Origin: an uncultured Hungatella sp.
Lineage (GTDB): Bacteria; Bacillota; Clostridia; Lachnospirales; Lachnospiraceae
Reading direction: 5' to 3'
Assembly: GCA_910577935.1 (NCBI GenBank)
Contig: CAJTOT010000014.1
Coordinates: forward strand, 11,987-75,986
DNA length: 64,000 nucleotides
Below, piece by piece: positions 40,938 to 49,568 of this stretch (positions are counted from its first letter, which is position 1; each line of letters starts with the position of its first letter). The notes beneath the pieces were generated by a model, which saw only the letters and a list, made by a program, of their open reading frames with translations, searched no databases and was not told the origin of the DNA. Position numbers and translations under genes: made by a program.

Positions 40938-42530
40938 ATGTCAAGCTTAACCATCTGCCTGATTATCTGCCTTGTCACCATGGTCAGCTATATCGCCGGA
41001 AAGATTCCCATGGGCCTGACCGCCATGTTGAGCATGGCCGCCTTTGTATTGACAGGCTGCCTGGACCCTAACACGGCAGCAGGATATTTCGGCAATGCCA
41101 ACGGCATCATGATGCTTTCCATGTTTGTCGTGGCGGCGGGGTTTAACCGCACTCAGTTCGTAAAGAAATGCGCGTCCAGCGTCAACAGGATTTCCGGCGG
41201 CTCCCTGACCAAGATGATGTTCGGCTATATTACACTGATTGCTTTTCTTATGATCGCCGCAGTGATTGCCGCGGTATTTCTGAAAAATGTACCTATGCAG
41301 TTTGTGCTCTGCGTTGTTCCGGTGATCTGCTGTCTGCTTTTAGGTTACAGCGTGAAGGATACAGGAGACATGGTCATAGCCTCCATCAACAACTCCATGA
41401 AGGCAGCAGGTTATATGTGCATGTTCGCGATGATCTATTTTACCATGCTGGGAAAGACGGGCATGTTTAACACATTAATCAAGTCGCTGATCAAACTGTT
41501 TAAGGGAAACATCAATGTCTATATGGTTATGATCATTACCTCTGTAATAGCGGCGGTCAGTATGCTGACCGCCCAAGTGGTATCGGCTTACCTGATTGTA
41601 TTTCCCATTATGCTCCCCCTGTACAAGAAGATGAAATTCGACAGGGCGGCGGCCATGATTATCGCGCAGACAGCCATCGCGTCCATGTGTTTTGTCCCAT
41701 GGGGAATCGCCGTGGTCAACTCGTCTGTGTTCGCCGGGGTTGACGCCATGGAGCTTTCCAGGAGGCTGATTCCCGTGGCAGCCTGTTTTATCCCGGTGAT
41801 TATTCTGCAGTGGATTTATTTTGGAAGCCGGCATAAAAAACAGGGAGGAGCTGTTGTCATCCAGTGGAGTGACGAGGAGGCCGGCGCCGGACAGGCGGGC
41901 AGGGATGACGGTCTGGCAAGGCCAAAACGGTTCTGGTTTAACCTGTGTCTGTTTCTTGTGGTGATCGCCATGCTGGCGTTGAACAAAATGCCTTCTTTTA
42001 TGATCTTTATGATAGCGTCCTTCATCACGATTCTGGCAGACTACCCGAATCCCAAGGACCATCAGAAACTCCTCGGAGAGGCTGGCAAACGGTTCAATAA
42101 TACTTTGATGATGCTGGTGGGAATCTCAACGTTTATCGGAGTGTTCCAGGGAACGGGTATGGTTGATGCCCTTGCCACATTCGTGGTAGGCAGCGTGCCG
42201 GTTTTCCTGACCAGGTATATTCATATCGTCCTGGCGGCGGTGATGGTGCTGGTGATCCGTTTTATGCCCAACAAAATCTATAACTCCATGTATCCGGTGC
42301 TGCTCTCCATCGGATCTAAATTCGGACTGTCAGGCCCGGATGTGCTGGCGCCCTTTGTCTGCAACATGACCTTGGCAACCGGTTCCTCCCCCTTCACGGC
42401 GGCGACTCATGTGGGGGTAGGGTTGCTGGAACTGGATGTAGATGACTACTGCAAGAAGGCAGTGCCTGTCCAAAGCATCTGCAATATCCTGGTGATCCTC
42501 ATCGCCATAGCAGTGGGAGCGGTACGGTAA
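40938..42530 (+). CDS. SLC13/CitMHS-like carboxylate permease
   Basis: A 530-residue integral membrane protein with about 12 hydrophobic segments in two halves, split by a hydrophilic loop (about residues 300-335). It resembles the ion-transporter/citrate-transporter-like superfamily: GKIPMGLTAMLSMAAFVLTG near the start, then ALLNKMPSFMIF-like repeat starts and NMTLATGSSPFTAATHVG near the end. It is in the operon with the UxaA-type lyase and probably imports its substrate, a carboxylate. AAAAGGAG precedes the ATG. No clear terminator follows. Confidence 0.8.
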   Translation: MSSLTICLIICLVTMVSYIAGKIPMGLTAMLSMAAFVLTGCLDPNTAAGYFGNANGIMMLSMFVVAAGFNRTQFVKKCASSVNRISGGSLTKMMFGYITLIAFLMIAAVIAAVFLKNVPMQFVLCVVPVICCLLLGYSVKDTGDMVIASINNSMKAAGYMCMFAMIYFTMLGKTGMFNTLIKSLIKLFKGNINVYMVMIITSVIAAVSMLTAQVVSAYLIVFPIMLPLYKKMKFDRAAAMIIAQTAIASMCFVPWGIAVVNSSVFAGVDAMELSRRLIPVAACFIPVIILQWIYFGSRHKKQGGAVVIQWSDEEAGAGQAGRDDGLARPKRFWFNLCLFLVVIAMLALNKMPSFMIFMIASFITILADYPNPKDHQKLLGEAGKRFNNTLMMLVGISTFIGVFQGTGMVDALATFVVGSVPVFLTRYIHIVLAAVMVLVIRFMPNKIYNSMYPVLLSIGSKFGLSGPDVLAPFVCNMTLATGSSPFTAATHVGVGLLELDVDDYCKKAVPVQSICNILVILIAIAVGAVR

Positions 42531-42637
42531 TATCCAGACGGCGGGGCGGCTTTCATAAGATTGTAAGAAAAAACATACCATATCCTTCATAAACCTGTGA
42601 TATACTTTTTGAAACACTTGAGGAGGAGGGAGATTTT

Positions 42638-43897
42638 TTGAAAGCAAGAACCGAACTTACAATCTTTTTTGCAGCATCTTCCCTGGCCTTGGGGGCATGC
42701 GGCAGTCCGCCGGAGCCGGCAGGCGGGACGCATCAGGAAACCGCCGCCCTGGAAGAAGAGGAAAGGGAGGAGAGCCGGGCGGGAAGCGTCCAGGCGTGGG
42801 AGGCCGGCCCGCAGACCGGCGCCGGAGCCGATGCAGGAATCAAAGCAGGAACCGGGGAGAGTGAGACCGCGGGAGGGGAACCTTCGTCAGAGCCGGCGTC
42901 GGAGCCGGAGACCGAGAAGCTGCTGACCGTGGACAGGATTTTAGAGCTGTCCGGCCGGGAGGATCTGACATGGGAGGATTTTCAGGATTATCCATCGGAA
43001 GACATCGGCTCAGGCCTGCATATCCTGAAATATGACATTGACGATGATTTCTGCCTGCTTGTGGGAGGCGGAGTGATGGACCAGGAGCCAATGTACATCA
43101 GGGCCGTGTCGGCGCGGGATCAGGAGGACTACATTGATATAAGAAATCCTGTCCAGGAGGTGAGGGCGTTCTTTCAGGAACACAGGCATGCCGAAGAGTA
43201 TGTGGGAATCAGAGGGCATGTGAAGGAGGTCGGAGAAGACCAGGTTCTGATCTCCTCGGACACCGACGATTTCCCCGGCGTCTTCTGGGTCGAAGGCGCC
43301 AAATCTCTCACGGCGGAGGGAGAACTGAAAGGAGGAACGCCTGTGTTCGTCCTCATGGAAGATACCGGGACACAGGCCCATGACGGCCTGGAGCTGTTCA
43401 GGGCGAAACAGATCATGGCTCTTTCGGAGTCCGTGGAGGGAAAGGCGGACATTCTTCTCACATCGCCGCCCTCTCTCTCACTGACGGATGTCCTCTCAAG
43501 CAAGTACCAGAGCTTTGAGATTCAGCCGAGGGACTACAGCTGGAGCACCATGGAAGGCGGGGAGGCCGTGACGGTAGTTGCCTGCGGGGCGGCGCCCCTT
43601 GAGTTCCCGGAGATAACGGACAGACTGAAGATTCCCCCGTACAACGGAGTCGACCAGGTCTGCTACGCCCTTTCGACAGCCGCAGCTCCGGACAAGCTGG
43701 TGGTATGCCGGTGGGACAAGGACGATGCCGGCGAGGAGGACAGGGCTTTGGAGTGCATGATCACTTACTATTGCCCGGTTTTTACCATAGACCTGGAGAA
43801 GGACAAGGTGTATGAGCTCACGGCAGAGTGGAAGGAGGATAATCTGGAAGAGGATGGCTACGCAGGGAGAGCCGGTTATGTCCTGGTGACGGAATAA
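42638..43897 (+). CDS. Lipoprotein of unknown function, TTG start
   Basis: A 419-residue protein I do not recognise. It starts with TTG behind a strong AGGAGGAGGG site and has a signal peptide with lipobox LGAC (C21). A low-complexity Glu/Ala/Gly linker follows to about residue 88. The rest is a probable surface domain with YVGIRGHVKEVGEDQVLISSD, which looks like an OB/NTF-like beta domain. A final segment from about 280 onward ends in ADLELTAEWKED-like strands. An extended -10 TGATATACT sits at 42598-42606. It is followed within 5 nt by a promoter for the next unit. Confidence 0.65.
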   Translation: MKARTELTIFFAASSLALGACGSPPEPAGGTHQETAALEEEEREESRAGSVQAWEAGPQTGAGADAGIKAGTGESETAGGEPSSEPASEPETEKLLTVDRILELSGREDLTWEDFQDYPSEDIGSGLHILKYDIDDDFCLLVGGGVMDQEPMYIRAVSARDQEDYIDIRNPVQEVRAFFQEHRHAEEYVGIRGHVKEVGEDQVLISSDTDDFPGVFWVEGAKSLTAEGELKGGTPVFVLMEDTGTQAHDGLELFRAKQIMALSESVEGKADILLTSPPSLSLTDVLSSKYQSFEIQPRDYSWSTMEGGEAVTVVACGAAPLEFPEITDRLKIPPYNGVDQVCYALSTAAAPDKLVVCRWDKDDAGEEDRALECMITYYCPVFTIDLEKDKVYELTAEWKEDNLEEDGYAGRAGYVLVTE

Positions 43898-43901
43898 GTG
43901 G

Positions 43902-43930
43902 TTGACATTTTTCTGTACCCCTTTTACAAT
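43902..43930 (+). promoter_or_regulatory. Near-consensus promoter upstream of cbiK
   Basis: TTGACA (43902-43907), a 17-nt spacer and TACAAT (43925-43930), 5 nt after the lipoprotein stop codon. Transcription would run into the terminator at 43968. Confidence 0.65.
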
Positions 43931-43967
43931 GGGGACAGGACACAGGATGGAGAACTTTGTATAATAG

Positions 43968-43994
43968 GAAGGTTCCTGGTGGGGCCTTCTTTTT
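43968..43994 (+). terminator. Terminator or attenuator ahead of cbiK
   Basis: GAAGGTTCC (43968-43976) pairs with GGGGCCTTC (43981-43989, two G-U pairs) around TGGT; TTTTT follows. It lies only about 30 nt past the expected start point of the preceding promoter. Confidence 0.65.
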
Positions 43995-44065
43995 GTTTGT
44001 CCAAACTGCTTTGTCAGGGCGGACTGTCTGTCTGCGCTGCGGGACACAGGCGGAAGGAGGAAACC

Positions 44066-44878
44066 ATGAACACATATGACAAATCAGCGGATACGGCTGT
44101 CTTAGTGGTCAGCTTCGGAACAAGCTACAATGACAGCCGCGATATCACCATAGGAGCTGTGGAGAAGGCCATAGCCAAAGCATGCCCCGGATATGAGGCG
44201 CGGAGGGCATTTACTTCCCAGACCATCATAAATATTCTGAGAGACCGGGAGGGGATCAAGATCGACAATGTGGCCGGGGCGCTTAAACGGGCGGCGGCGG
44301 ACGGAATCAGAAACCTGGCGGTACAGCCCACCCACATCATGGATGGTTTCGAGTACAATGAAGTGATGAGACAGTTGGACATACACAGGGACAGCTTCTG
44401 CCGGATCGCCGTGGGCAGGCCTCTGCTCTGGGGGGAGGAGGATTTCAGGGCAGTGGCAAAAGCGGCTGCCAGCCATACAGGCGTCTATGATGACGGCGAG
44501 ACGGCCGTGATATACATAGGGCACGGGACGATGGCAGAGTCAAACCGGGTTTACGGCAGGCTGCAGAGCACCTTTGCCGACGAGAGACTTGACAATTACT
44601 ACATAGGCACCGTGGAGGCAGGGCCCGCCGCCGGGGATCTGGCGAAGATTCTGAGGGAGAGGGGACGCTACAGGAGGGTGGTGCTCACTCCCCTCATGCT
44701 GGTGGCCGGCGACCACGCCAACAACGACATGGCGGGAGACGGCAAAGACTCCTGGAAATCCGTTTTTATGGCAGAAGGATACCAGGTGGAGTGCCTGCTT
44801 CAGGGGCTTGGAGAGCTGGAGGCCATCAGGGAGCTCTATGTGAACCACGCCCTGGCTGCCGTGGAAGGACTGAGATGA
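44066..44878 (+). CDS. cbiK: Sirohydrochlorin cobaltochelatase CbiK (anaerobic)
   Basis: A 270-residue enzyme that inserts cobalt into sirohydrochlorin in the anaerobic cobalamin pathway. It belongs to the CbiK/chelatase fold: LVVSFGTSYNDSR at the N-terminus, IYIGHGT with one metal-binding histidine, and MLVAGDHANNDMAGD with the second. The ATG has GGAAGGAGG 6 nt before it; the open frame extends upstream through the terminator and is not real there. No other cobalamin genes are adjacent and no B12-riboswitch consensus is visible in its 170-nt leader. Confidence 0.92.
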   Translation: MNTYDKSADTAVLVVSFGTSYNDSRDITIGAVEKAIAKACPGYEARRAFTSQTIINILRDREGIKIDNVAGALKRAAADGIRNLAVQPTHIMDGFEYNEVMRQLDIHRDSFCRIAVGRPLLWGEEDFRAVAKAAASHTGVYDDGETAVIYIGHGTMAESNRVYGRLQSTFADERLDNYYIGTVEAGPAAGDLAKILRERGRYRRVVLTPLMLVAGDHANNDMAGDGKDSWKSVFMAEGYQVECLLQGLGELEAIRELYVNHALAAVEGLR

Positions 44879-44882
44879 GGCC

Positions 44883-44947
44883 GGTTACTGTACACCAGGT
44901 GTTCCTCCCATGGCAGTTACGTGCACAGGGGACCTGTGAACAGTACC
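44883..44947. repeat. 65-bp inverted-repeat element related to the one after alaS
   Basis: The ends GGTTACTGTACACC (44883-44896) and GTGAACAGTACC (44936-44947) are imperfect inverted copies and resemble the GTTACTGTTCAC end of the 134-bp element. An inner CAGGT/ACCTG pair (44896-44900 and 44932-44936) extends the stem. It lies directly after cbiK and may also serve as its terminator. Confidence 0.45.
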
Positions 44948-44984
44948 ACGAGTCGGAAGGCCGGAAAAAATTAAACATTTTGGA

Positions 44985-45013
44985 TTGTGGTTTGAAATAA
45001 CCTGTGCTATAAT
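44985..45013 (+). promoter_or_regulatory. Promoter of the miaB-mutS region
   Basis: TTGTGG (44985-44990), a 17-nt spacer and TATAAT (45008-45013). Confidence 0.6.
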
Positions 45014-45213
45014 ATCTGAGATTATTTTCCGACGGCATTCTCCCACTTTCAAAAGCTAAAGCAAATCCGATTTTTGATGACGGCAGAAGATAAAAAAATG
45101 TACTTATATGACATCATGAACATAAAAAAAGAAACGAGTTCCCCCGCTTGAGCCATAAGACTGTACGGTTAAAAACTCATTTCTTTATTCGATTATATAA
45201 TAGCGAGGTAAAA
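45014..45213 (+). other. 200-nt AT-rich 5' leader of miaB
   Basis: Part of the longest stretch without a gene (44879-45213). It is AT-rich and holds only short pairings, for example GAGTT/AACTC. A second TATAAT (45196-45201) lies too close to the start codon for a normal leader. I see no riboswitch or leader peptide that I can support. Confidence 0.4.
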
Positions 45214-46686
45214 ATGTCAAGAGAAATGTATAATGAAATTGATTTGGCTAAAATAAATCTAAATGCAGAACCGCCCACAGAGGAGCCGGCCAGGCAGTAC
45301 TATTTTATGGCAAAATGCCGGGAATGGGTTCGGGAGTTTGAACGGAAAAACGGACGTCTCCCATGCTTTTTTACTCAAACGTTCGGGTGTCAGATGAACG
45401 CCAGAGACTCCGAAAAGCTGACAGGGATTTTGCTTCAGATGGGATTTGCGGAGACGGAGGAGGAGACGGCGGATTTTGTCCTCTACAACACGTGCACCGT
45501 GAGGGAGAATGCCAACCAGAGGGTGTACGGGCGTCTGGGATATCTCAACACGCTGAAGAAGAAGAATCCCCACATGATGATCGCCCTGTGCGGCTGTATG
45601 ACTCAGGAGCCGGAGACGGTGGAGAAGCTGAAGAAAAGCTATCGGTTCGTAGACGTGATTTTCGGTACCCACAACATCTTTAAGCTGGCCGAACTCATGT
45701 GGCGGAGGCTGACGGAGAACAGACAGGTGGTGGAGATCTGGAAGGACACGGAGCAGATTGTGGAGGAGCTTCCCGTTGAACGGAAATTCCCCTTCAAGTC
45801 CGGGGTCAATATCATGTTCGGGTGCAATAATTTCTGCAGCTACTGCATCGTTCCTTATGTGCGGGGCAGGGAGAGGAGCAGGAAGCCGGAGGATATTCTG
45901 GATGAGATCAGGAGGCTGGTGTCAGAGGGCGTGGTGGAGGTCATGCTCCTGGGCCAGAATGTGAACTCCTACGGCAAGAACCTGGACACCCCACTCACTT
46001 TCGCCGGGCTGCTGAGGCAGGTGGAGTGCATAGAGGGGCTGAGGCGGGTCCGGTTTATGACCTCCCACCCGAAGGATTTGTCCGATGAACTGATTCAGGT
46101 CATGAAGGAGTCCGGGAAGATATGCCATCATCTCCACCTGCCTGTGCAGTCGGGGAGCTCCCGGATTCTCAAGGCCATGAACCGGCGCTATACAAAAGAG
46201 CAGTACCTGGAGCTGGTGGACAGGATACGGGCCGCGGTGCCGGACATCTCCCTGACCACAGACATTATCGTAGGTTTTCCCGGGGAGACGGAGGAAGATT
46301 TCCAGGAGACCATGGATGTGGTGCGGAAGGTGGAGTTTGACAGCGCGTTTACATTTATCTACTCTAAAAGAACAGGGACCCCGGCGGCTGCCATGGAAGA
46401 CCAGGTAGAGCCGGAGGTGGTGAAGGACCGGTTTGACCGGCTTCTCGCTCAGGTGCAGCAGATATCCGCCAGAGTGTGCGCCAGAGATCTCCACACGGTC
46501 CGGGAGGTCCTGGTGGAAGGCCCCGACGACCACATGGAGGGGTATGTCACAGGGCGTCTTGGGAACAACACCCTGGTTCATTTTCCGGGAGATCCTTCCC
46601 TGACAGGAACCATCCTTCCTGTGTATTTGGAGGAATCCAGAGGATTCTACTACATGGGCTCGCCTTTGCCTGTGGCCGGTACATGA
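45214..46686 (+). CDS. miaB: tRNA-2-methylthio-N6-dimethylallyladenosine synthase MiaB
   Basis: A 490-residue radical-SAM methylthiotransferase acting on i6A37 of tRNAs. The N-terminal UPF0004 domain has FGCQMN, NTCTVRE and ALCGCM cysteines. The radical-SAM core has GCNNFCSYCIVPYVRGRERS (CxxxCxxC), and a C-terminal TRAM domain follows (VLVEGPDDHMEGYVTGRLGNN..). An N-terminal extension of ~50 residues precedes the first domain. GCGAGG lies 5 nt before ATG 45214. miaA, which makes its substrate, lies 4.9 kb downstream past mutSL. Confidence 0.96.
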   Translation: MSREMYNEIDLAKINLNAEPPTEEPARQYYFMAKCREWVREFERKNGRLPCFFTQTFGCQMNARDSEKLTGILLQMGFAETEEETADFVLYNTCTVRENANQRVYGRLGYLNTLKKKNPHMMIALCGCMTQEPETVEKLKKSYRFVDVIFGTHNIFKLAELMWRRLTENRQVVEIWKDTEQIVEELPVERKFPFKSGVNIMFGCNNFCSYCIVPYVRGRERSRKPEDILDEIRRLVSEGVVEVMLLGQNVNSYGKNLDTPLTFAGLLRQVECIEGLRRVRFMTSHPKDLSDELIQVMKESGKICHHLHLPVQSGSSRILKAMNRRYTKEQYLELVDRIRAAVPDISLTTDIIVGFPGETEEDFQETMDVVRKVEFDSAFTFIYSKRTGTPAAAMEDQVEPEVVKDRFDRLLAQVQQISARVCARDLHTVREVLVEGPDDHMEGYVTGRLGNNTLVHFPGDPSLTGTILPVYLEESRGFYYMGSPLPVAGT

Positions 46687-46703
46687 ACGATTTTCCTAAA
46701 GAC

Positions 46704-46746
46704 GGGGATGCCGCGGCGATATGCGGCAGCCCCTTTCCCGATTTTT
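46704..46746 (+). terminator. Terminator after miaB
   Basis: GGGGATGCCGC (46704-46714) pairs with GCGGCAGCCCC (46723-46733, one A-G mismatch) around an 8-nt loop; TTTCCCGATTTTT follows. The tract is interrupted, so read-through to mutS is likely. Confidence 0.5.
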
Positions 46747-46765
46747 ACAGAGCAAATATTTAGTA

Positions 46766-46861
46766 TGAAAGTCCCGCCGCCGATTAGGCGGCATGTATTC
46801 AGGTATGCCAAATGCGCCCGCAGACTTTCACGGGTGGCGGTGCGTACGCCTCCGGGCGCAT
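46766..46861 (+). ncRNA. Possible structured leader of mutS with interleaved pairings
   Basis: Three pairings can be drawn: TGAAAGTC (46766-46773) with GACTTTCA (46823-46830); GCCGCC (46776-46781) with GGCGGC (46787-46792); and ATGCGCCCG (46812-46820) with CGGGCGCAT (46853-46861). The first and third interleave, as in a pseudoknot or mutually exclusive switch. It does not match a family I know. A 60-codon open frame here is not convincing as a gene. Confidence 0.35.
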
Positions 46862-46894
46862 GGAGGTTTACTTTAAAGAAGAGAGGTTAACAAC

Positions 46895-49546
46895 GTGGCC
46901 GGATTATCACCGATGATGGCTCATTATATGGAGACCAAGAGACAATACCCGGACTGTCTGCTGTTCTACAGGCTGGGGGATTTTTATGAGATGTTTTTTG
47001 ACGATGCGGTAACCACCTCCAGGGAGCTGGAGCTGACTCTGACAGGAAAGGAATGCGGGCTGGAGGAGAGGGCCCCCATGTGCGGGATTCCCTATCATGC
47101 CGTGGATTCCTACTTGTATAAGCTGGTGCAGAAGGGTTACAAGGTTGCCATCGCGGAGCAGATGGAGGACCCAAGGCTGGCCAAGGGGCTGGTGAAAAGA
47201 GAGGTTACAAGGGTTGTAACCCCGGGGACCATCACCAGCAGCCAGGCGCTGGATGAGACGAAGAACAATTACCTTATGGCCATCGTGTATGTGGGGGATA
47301 TCTTCGGCATCTCCGTGTGCGACATCACCACCGGGGACTATCTGGTGACGGAGGTGGAGGGGGAGAGAAACCTGCTGGACGAGATTCACAAGTTTTCTCC
47401 GTCGGAGATCATCTGCAATGAGGCGTTCTACATGTGCGGAGTGGACCTGGAAGATTTAAAAAACAGGTATCATGTGGCTGTCTCTGCCCTGGACAACCGT
47501 TACTTTTCCGACGATTCCTGCCGAAAAGTGTTAAAGGAGCATTTTCGGGTGGGAAGTTTGGAAGGGCTGGGGCTGGGGGACTACGATGCCGGCGTCATCG
47601 CCTCCGGGGCAGTCATGGAATATCTGTATGAGACACAGAAGAACACCCTGGACCACATCGTGTCCATCACCCCTTACACTACCGGGGAGTTTATGGTCAT
47701 CGACACCTCCACCAGGAGGAATCTGGAGCTTCTGGAGACTCTCAGGGAGAAACAGCGGCGGGGGTCTCTGCTGTGGGTCCTGGACAAGACGAGAACCGCC
47801 ATGGGCGCCAGGCTTATGCGGAGCCTGATCGAGCAGCCCCTGGTGCAGCGGGGGGCTATACTGGACCGCCAGAACGCCATCGAGGAGCTGAATATGAGCT
47901 ATATCACCAGGGAGGAGATACGGGAGTATCTGAACTCGGTCTATGACCTGGAGCGGCTCATGGGGCGGATAAGCTACAAGTCCGCCAACCCCAGGGATAT
48001 GCTTTCCTTCAGGAATTCCCTGGAGATGCTGCCCCATATCAAGAGTCTTTTGGGAGAGCTGAACGCGCCTCTTCTGAAAAATATCCACGCGGATTTGGAC
48101 CCGCTGGAAGATTTGTTTGCCCTTATCGACGCCTCCATCGCGGACGACCCGCCTCTGACCGTGAAAGAGGGAGGCATCATCAAGGAGGGCTACAATCAGG
48201 AGGCGGACCGGCTCCGCCATGCCAAGACCGAGGGAAAGACCTGGCTCGCCCGGCTGGAGGCCCAGGAGAGAGACAAGACAGGGATCAAAAATCTTAAGAT
48301 AAAGTTCAACAAAGTGTTCGGTTACTATTTTGAGGTGACCAACTCTTTCAAAAATATGGTGCCGGAGTATTTCATCAGGAAGCAGACCCTGGCAAACGCG
48401 GAGCGGTACACCACTGACAAGCTGAAGGAGCTGGAGGATATTATTCTGGGGGCGGAGGACAAGCTGTTCTCCCTGGAATACGACCTGTTCTGCGATATCA
48501 GGGACAAGGTTGGGGCCGAGGCGGGGCGGATACAGAAAACCGCCAAGGCGCTGGCTGGCGTGGACGTGTTCTGTTCCCTGTCCCTGGCTGCCACGAGAAA
48601 CAACTACATAAAGCCTAAAATCAACGAAAAAGGCGTGATTCACATCAAGAACGGCCGCCACCCGGTGGTGGAGCTGATGCTGAAAAACGATCTGTTTGTG
48701 TCCAACGACACGGTTTTGGACAATTCAAAGAACAGGATTTCCATTATTACAGGCCCGAACATGGCGGGAAAGTCCACGTACATGCGCCAGACCGCCCTCA
48801 TCGTCCTCATGGCGCAGATGGGATGCTTCGTGCCGGCGGACGAGGCGGACATAGGAATCTGCGACCGGATTTTTACCAGGGTGGGAGCCTCCGACGACCT
48901 GGCATCGGGACAGAGTACCTTCATGGTGGAGATGACGGAGGTGGCCAACATTCTGAGGAACGCCACCAGAAGCAGCCTGATTATCCTGGACGAGATCGGG
49001 AGAGGCACCAGCACCTTCGACGGGCTGTCCATCGCATGGGCCGTGGTGGAGCACATCAGCAATACAAAGCTTCTTGGGGCCAAGACCCTGTTTGCCACCC
49101 ACTACCACGAACTGACGGAGCTGGAGGGGGCCATGGGCGGGGTGAACAATTACTGCATTGCCGTGAAGGAGCAGGGGGATGACATCGTCTTCCTGAGAAA
49201 GATCATAAAGGGCGGGGCGGATAAAAGCTACGGGATTCAGGTGGCAAAGCTGGCGGGGGTTCCCGACCAGGTAATCTGCCGGGCAAAGGAGCTGGTGGAG
49301 GAGTTGAGCAGCGCCGATATCGCCACCAGGGCCAGGGAGATCGCCAGGCAGAACCCGTCCCCGTCCCCGAGAAAAGCTGTCACCAAGCCGGACGAGGTGG
49401 ATTTAAACCAGATGACCTTGTTCGACACGGTGAAAAGCGAGGATATTATCAAGGAGATCGAGGATATACAGATTAACGAGATCACCCCTGTGGAGGCCAT
49501 TAACATACTGAGCCGCCTTCAGGGCAGACTGAAAAACAGGTGGTGA
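46895..49546 (+). CDS. mutS: DNA mismatch-repair protein MutS
   Basis: An 883-residue MutS1. The mismatch-reading motif RLGDFYEMFFDDA lies near residues 26-38, connector, lever and clamp domains follow, and the ATPase has Walker A GPNMAGKST (from residue 620) and Walker B LIILDEIGRGTSTFDG. The start is GTG, with GAGAGG 9 nt before. mutL follows after 22 nt, so the repair pair is in one operon. Confidence 0.97.
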   Translation: MAGLSPMMAHYMETKRQYPDCLLFYRLGDFYEMFFDDAVTTSRELELTLTGKECGLEERAPMCGIPYHAVDSYLYKLVQKGYKVAIAEQMEDPRLAKGLVKREVTRVVTPGTITSSQALDETKNNYLMAIVYVGDIFGISVCDITTGDYLVTEVEGERNLLDEIHKFSPSEIICNEAFYMCGVDLEDLKNRYHVAVSALDNRYFSDDSCRKVLKEHFRVGSLEGLGLGDYDAGVIASGAVMEYLYETQKNTLDHIVSITPYTTGEFMVIDTSTRRNLELLETLREKQRRGSLLWVLDKTRTAMGARLMRSLIEQPLVQRGAILDRQNAIEELNMSYITREEIREYLNSVYDLERLMGRISYKSANPRDMLSFRNSLEMLPHIKSLLGELNAPLLKNIHADLDPLEDLFALIDASIADDPPLTVKEGGIIKEGYNQEADRLRHAKTEGKTWLARLEAQERDKTGIKNLKIKFNKVFGYYFEVTNSFKNMVPEYFIRKQTLANAERYTTDKLKELEDIILGAEDKLFSLEYDLFCDIRDKVGAEAGRIQKTAKALAGVDVFCSLSLAATRNNYIKPKINEKGVIHIKNGRHPVVELMLKNDLFVSNDTVLDNSKNRISIITGPNMAGKSTYMRQTALIVLMAQMGCFVPADEADIGICDRIFTRVGASDDLASGQSTFMVEMTEVANILRNATRSSLIILDEIGRGTSTFDGLSIAWAVVEHISNTKLLGAKTLFATHYHELTELEGAMGGVNNYCIAVKEQGDDIVFLRKIIKGGADKSYGIQVAKLAGVPDQVICRAKELVEELSSADIATRAREIARQNPSPSPRKAVTKPDEVDLNQMTLFDTVKSEDIIKEIEDIQINEITPVEAINILSRLQGRLKNRW

Positions 49547-49568
49547 CAACGTTCGTGGAGGAGGAGCT

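Noticed and set aside
43931..44065. Cobalamin riboswitch before cbiK
   Set aside because: No B12 box (GCCACTG) and too little sequence before the terminator.
46708..46890. A 60-codon frame between miaB and mutS
   Set aside because: No ribosome site, it runs through a terminator hairpin, and the base pairing in the region fits RNA structure better than coding.
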